64,000 nucleotides of DNA from CAZNSX01 sp964575845 (GTDB lineage Bacteria; UBA8248; CAZNSX01), in contig CAZNSX010000008.1 in assembly GCA_964575845.1 (NCBI GenBank), positions 1 to 64,000 on the forward strand, given 5' to 3'. A program made the translations under genes and the position numbers. Under the pieces are notes generated by a model. The model was not told the DNA's origin, searched no databases, and saw only the letters and a program-made list of their open reading frames with translations. How positions within the stretch are numbered: the stretch's first letter is position 1; the number at the start of each line of letters is the position of its first letter. Below are positions 61,992-64,000 of the stretch, in pieces.

Positions 61992-63260
61992 GCCCCTTGG
62001 GCCCGGGGAGGCCCCCCGTCCCCTCCGGGCCAACCTTTCTGCGCTCACCTTCTCCTCGGCAGCCCTCAGGCCGGGAGTGCCCAGGAACGCCAGGGCCATG
62101 ACGAAGTAGCCGAGCATCACCACCTCCGAGTCCCCGAAGTTATACTCGAACATTCCCGCTGTCAGAAAGGCCGATATGCAGGCCATGCTCCCGATCGTCC
62201 AGAAGCGCCCCTCCTCCCGCGGCTCCAGTCGCCTCAGCACCCTGAACGTTCTCAGGTAGTAGGCCACCCAGATCCATAGCCAGGCGGCCAGGCCCAGGAG
62301 CCCCCGCTCGGCCGCGATCTGAAGGGGGTTATTGTGAAGGTGGCCCGTCTGCTGCTTTATCGCTTTAGGATTGGCGTAGCGGCTGTAGGTGAGCTTCACC
62401 ATGTCCACGCCCACGCCCGTGAGAGGGTGATCCTTGACCATCTCGAGGCCGCTCCGCCACATCAGAAGCCTCTCGTTCACGGTCGGGTCCCGGAGGTTCC
62501 CTATGCTCTTGGCCCTCTCCCTCACCTCTTTGGGTGAGAAGACGAATATGAGGGCCAGAATAGAGGGGATGAGGAAGAGCGCCCGGTGGTTTCGGCTGAG
62601 CACCGTGATGAAGCCGGTCCCGACCAGAAGGCCAACCCAGGCGTTTCGGGTGTAAGTGGAAAGCAGGCACATCACGATCAAGAAGGCAATGCAATAGACC
62701 CAGCGCCACTTGCGGCGGTCCGAGGGGATGAGGCCATAGGCCAGGGCCAGAGTGGCCACAAGCAGCAAAACCCCTGAGAAAGTCATGTAGATGCTGAAGG
62801 GGCCCCGGATGCGGTGGGCGAGCCCCCCGGGTGTGGTAAGAGTCTCATAGAGACCGTAGACCGCCACAGCCCCCGTCACCGCCACCAGTACCTTAAAGAG
62901 GAACCCCGCTTCACGGTCCGAGTGAATGTTATTCAGGAAAAGGTAAAAGATGAAAATCTGAGAGAGCTGCTTGGAGTCGATGAGGCTCCGGGTTACATTG
63001 GCCGAGTTCGCGGCCGAGAGCAGGGTCGTGCCCACAAGGGCCAGAAAGGGGAGAAGGAGCGGCAGCCGAATCCTCCTTAACCGCCCCTCCTTAATCTCAG
63101 CCAGAAGCCAGCTTATAACTCCGATGGCGAACGAGGCCTCGGTCAATGAAATGGAGAGGCTCGAGAAGACGACGAACCCTATGAGGGAGAGAAAGGTAAG
63201 CTTTCTCAAAGGGGGAAGGGAGCGTATGTATCCGCCTATCTCCCGTGGGATGAGCTCCAC
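61977..63260 (-). CDS. O-antigen ligase/polymerase-type membrane protein
   Basis: 427 residues with about ten membrane helices and the Wzy_C/O-antigen ligase signature in the last periplasmic loop: MVKDHPLTGVGVDMV and HLHNNPLQIAAERGLLGLAAWLW (read as H-x-H-N-x3-L then E-x-G). Such proteins transfer O-antigen to lipid A core, or polymerise units. The last residues are Arg/Gly-rich. Tail-to-tail with the epimerase (15-base overlap), and head near the methyltransferase with 2 bases between. Ligase or polymerase role not separable. Confidence 0.85.
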   Translation of the reverse strand: MELIPREIGGYIRSLPPLRKLTFLSLIGFVVFSSLSISLTEASFAIGVISWLLAEIKEGRLRRIRLPLLLPFLALVGTTLLSAANSANVTRSLIDSKQLSQIFIFYLFLNNIHSDREAGFLFKVLVAVTGAVAVYGLYETLTTPGGLAHRIRGPFSIYMTFSGVLLLVATLALAYGLIPSDRRKWRWVYCIAFLIVMCLLSTYTRNAWVGLLVGTGFITVLSRNHRALFLIPSILALIFVFSPKEVRERAKSIGNLRDPTVNERLLMWRSGLEMVKDHPLTGVGVDMVKLTYSRYANPKAIKQQTGHLHNNPLQIAAERGLLGLAAWLWIWVAYYLRTFRVLRRLEPREEGRFWTIGSMACISAFLTAGMFEYNFGDSEVVMLGYFVMALAFLGTPGLRAAEEKVSAERLARRGRGASPGPRGSNPV

Positions 63261-63262
63261 GA

Positions 63263-63988
63263 CTAACCCCTTTCTTCCCTCTTGATGAAGACCCCCTCCA
63301 AGGTTCCGCTCAGCCTGCGAAGGAGGGGGATTCTGGAAAGGAAGTCATCCGCGGCCAGATGGAAGGCAGGACTCCCCGTTATGACCCGCCTGAGCCTCCT
63401 TGGAAGAATGCTGAAATTGCGGGGAAACATCTGGGAGTAGCGCACGCTCACCGGCTCAAACCCCGCTTCCCAGAGCTTTTCCTTGAGAGTCCCCAGCGTA
63501 TGGCACCTCTCGTGGAAATCCATCCTGAAGAGCCATCTTGCCAGAAACTCCGTGTAAGAGAAACGGTTAGGATGCATAAAGACGAAGAGTAACCCCCCGG
63601 GTCGAAGCACCCGGCCGAGCTCCCTCAGAGAGCCCTCCTCATCCTGCACGTGCTCCAGTACCCCGCAGGCCAGCACCGAATCGAAGGAGCCACTCCCAAA
63701 GGGAAGAGCCACGGGTTCTCGACTGTAAACCACAGGGAACCCTACGCCGCGGAGCATGCGGTTCCAGGGGTCAGGCTCCGGATTCTCAACCGAGTAAGCT
63801 ATCACACGGAAGCCCCGGTTTCGAAGGAAAAAGCTCATCTGCCCGTAGCCGCAGCCCCAATCCAGGATGGAGGAGCCGGGGGTGAGCCGCGCGGCCACGG
63901 AGCCCGCCTTCCTTCGGTAAGACTCCTTTCCCAGGGGGGTGTCAAGGTGGCTCAAGCCCGCGCAGCCCATGGCCAGGGACTCCCGCAC
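63263..63988 (-). CDS. SAM-dependent methyltransferase (Methyltransf_11-like)
   Basis: 241 residues from a GTG at 63988. Motif I is SILDWGCGYGQMS near residue 40, motif post-I SVENPEPDP, and LACGVLEHVQDEEGSLRELGRVLRPGG (about 110-135) closes the binding fold. The frame remains open to the window edge (63989-64000), so the true start may lie outside. It probably methylates a lipid, sugar or other envelope-linked substrate in the polysaccharide cluster, only inferred from position. Confidence 0.82.
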   Translation of the reverse strand: MRESLAMGCAGLSHLDTPLGKESYRRKAGSVAARLTPGSSILDWGCGYGQMSFFLRNRGFRVIAYSVENPEPDPWNRMLRGVGFPVVYSREPVALPFGSGSFDSVLACGVLEHVQDEEGSLRELGRVLRPGGLLFVFMHPNRFSYTEFLARWLFRMDFHERCHTLGTLKEKLWEAGFEPVSVRYSQMFPRNFSILPRRLRRVITGSPAFHLAADDFLSRIPLLRRLSGTLEGVFIKREERG

Positions 63989-64000
63989 ATACCGTTCGAG

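Noticed and set aside
1..64000. tRNA genes, rRNA genes, CRISPR arrays and complete insertion sequences
   Set aside because: I scanned for T-loop GTTCGANTC patterns, repeat-spacer periodicity and full transposases with ends and found none; a covariance search would be more reliable.

Overview
The window is GC-rich DNA from a Gram-negative bacterium. It carries an LpxL-type lipid A acyltransferase, a TonB-type energy transducer, an O-antigen ligase and a penicillin-binding carboxypeptidase. Two aldehyde:ferredoxin oxidoreductases (one beside a MoaD-like gene), a cbb3-type oxidase and two genes that read through in-frame UGA codons point to an anaerobic or microaerobic organism that decodes selenocysteine. 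The mix recalls Deltaproteobacteria/Desulfobacterota or allied lineages, but there is no rRNA gene and the assignment is only an impression.

1-10.5 kb: a trans-sulfuration PLP enzyme (cut by the window edge), LpxL-like acyltransferase, ComM, an AT-rich inserted module (a 337-aa protein of unknown function and a double-HTH regulator) bounded by comM fragments, a DegT-type aminotransferase and AOR no. 1. 10.9-15.9 kb: LeuC/LeuD-type hydro-lyase, an NDUFA9-like SDR, TrmB, a thioredoxin-like TlpA protein and a small secreted Cys-containing protein. 16-19.4 kb: a scarred zone (truncated Crp/Fnr gene, IS1380-type transposase remnant), then a two-gene Tat-exported molybdenum hydroxylase. 19.4-26.6 kb: glutamate dehydrogenase, a universal stress protein, CcoS, a DapA-family aldolase, a compact cbb3 oxidase (CcoN, a CcoO-cytochrome c fusion, a 39-residue membrane peptide) and a cytosine-deaminase-like amidohydrolase.

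26.8-35 kb: a minus-strand run tonB, archease, rtcB, gpsA, paaK-like, then a MauE/DoxX-TlpA fusion whose first active-site Cys is encoded by UGA. Divergent from tonB lies a C_GCAxxG_C_C-family gene in which another Cys codon is UGA. 35-47 kb: MBL hydrolase, RimI, a response regulator-GGDEF protein, CvpA, an eIF2B-like protein, an aldehyde dehydrogenase, MoaD-like plus AOR no. 2, an AT-rich EVE-like/NucS-type nuclease gene, a sugar isomerase-like protein and a Memo-family protein.

47-64 kb: HpcH/HpaI aldolase, two HlyC/CorC membrane proteins, GalU, a Mut7-C protein, a class III aminotransferase plus aldehyde dehydrogenase pair, DacA, and the start of a surface-polysaccharide locus (AsnB, a WecA-like transferase fused to a PglF-type Rossmann domain, a GalE-like epimerase, O-antigen ligase, a methyltransferase) that runs off the end. 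The most notable observations are the two UGA-containing redox genes with downstream hairpins, the comM duplication framing foreign DNA, the dissected cbb3 oxidase and the EVE-NucS nuclease. I saw no tRNA, rRNA, CRISPR array or complete insertion sequence.
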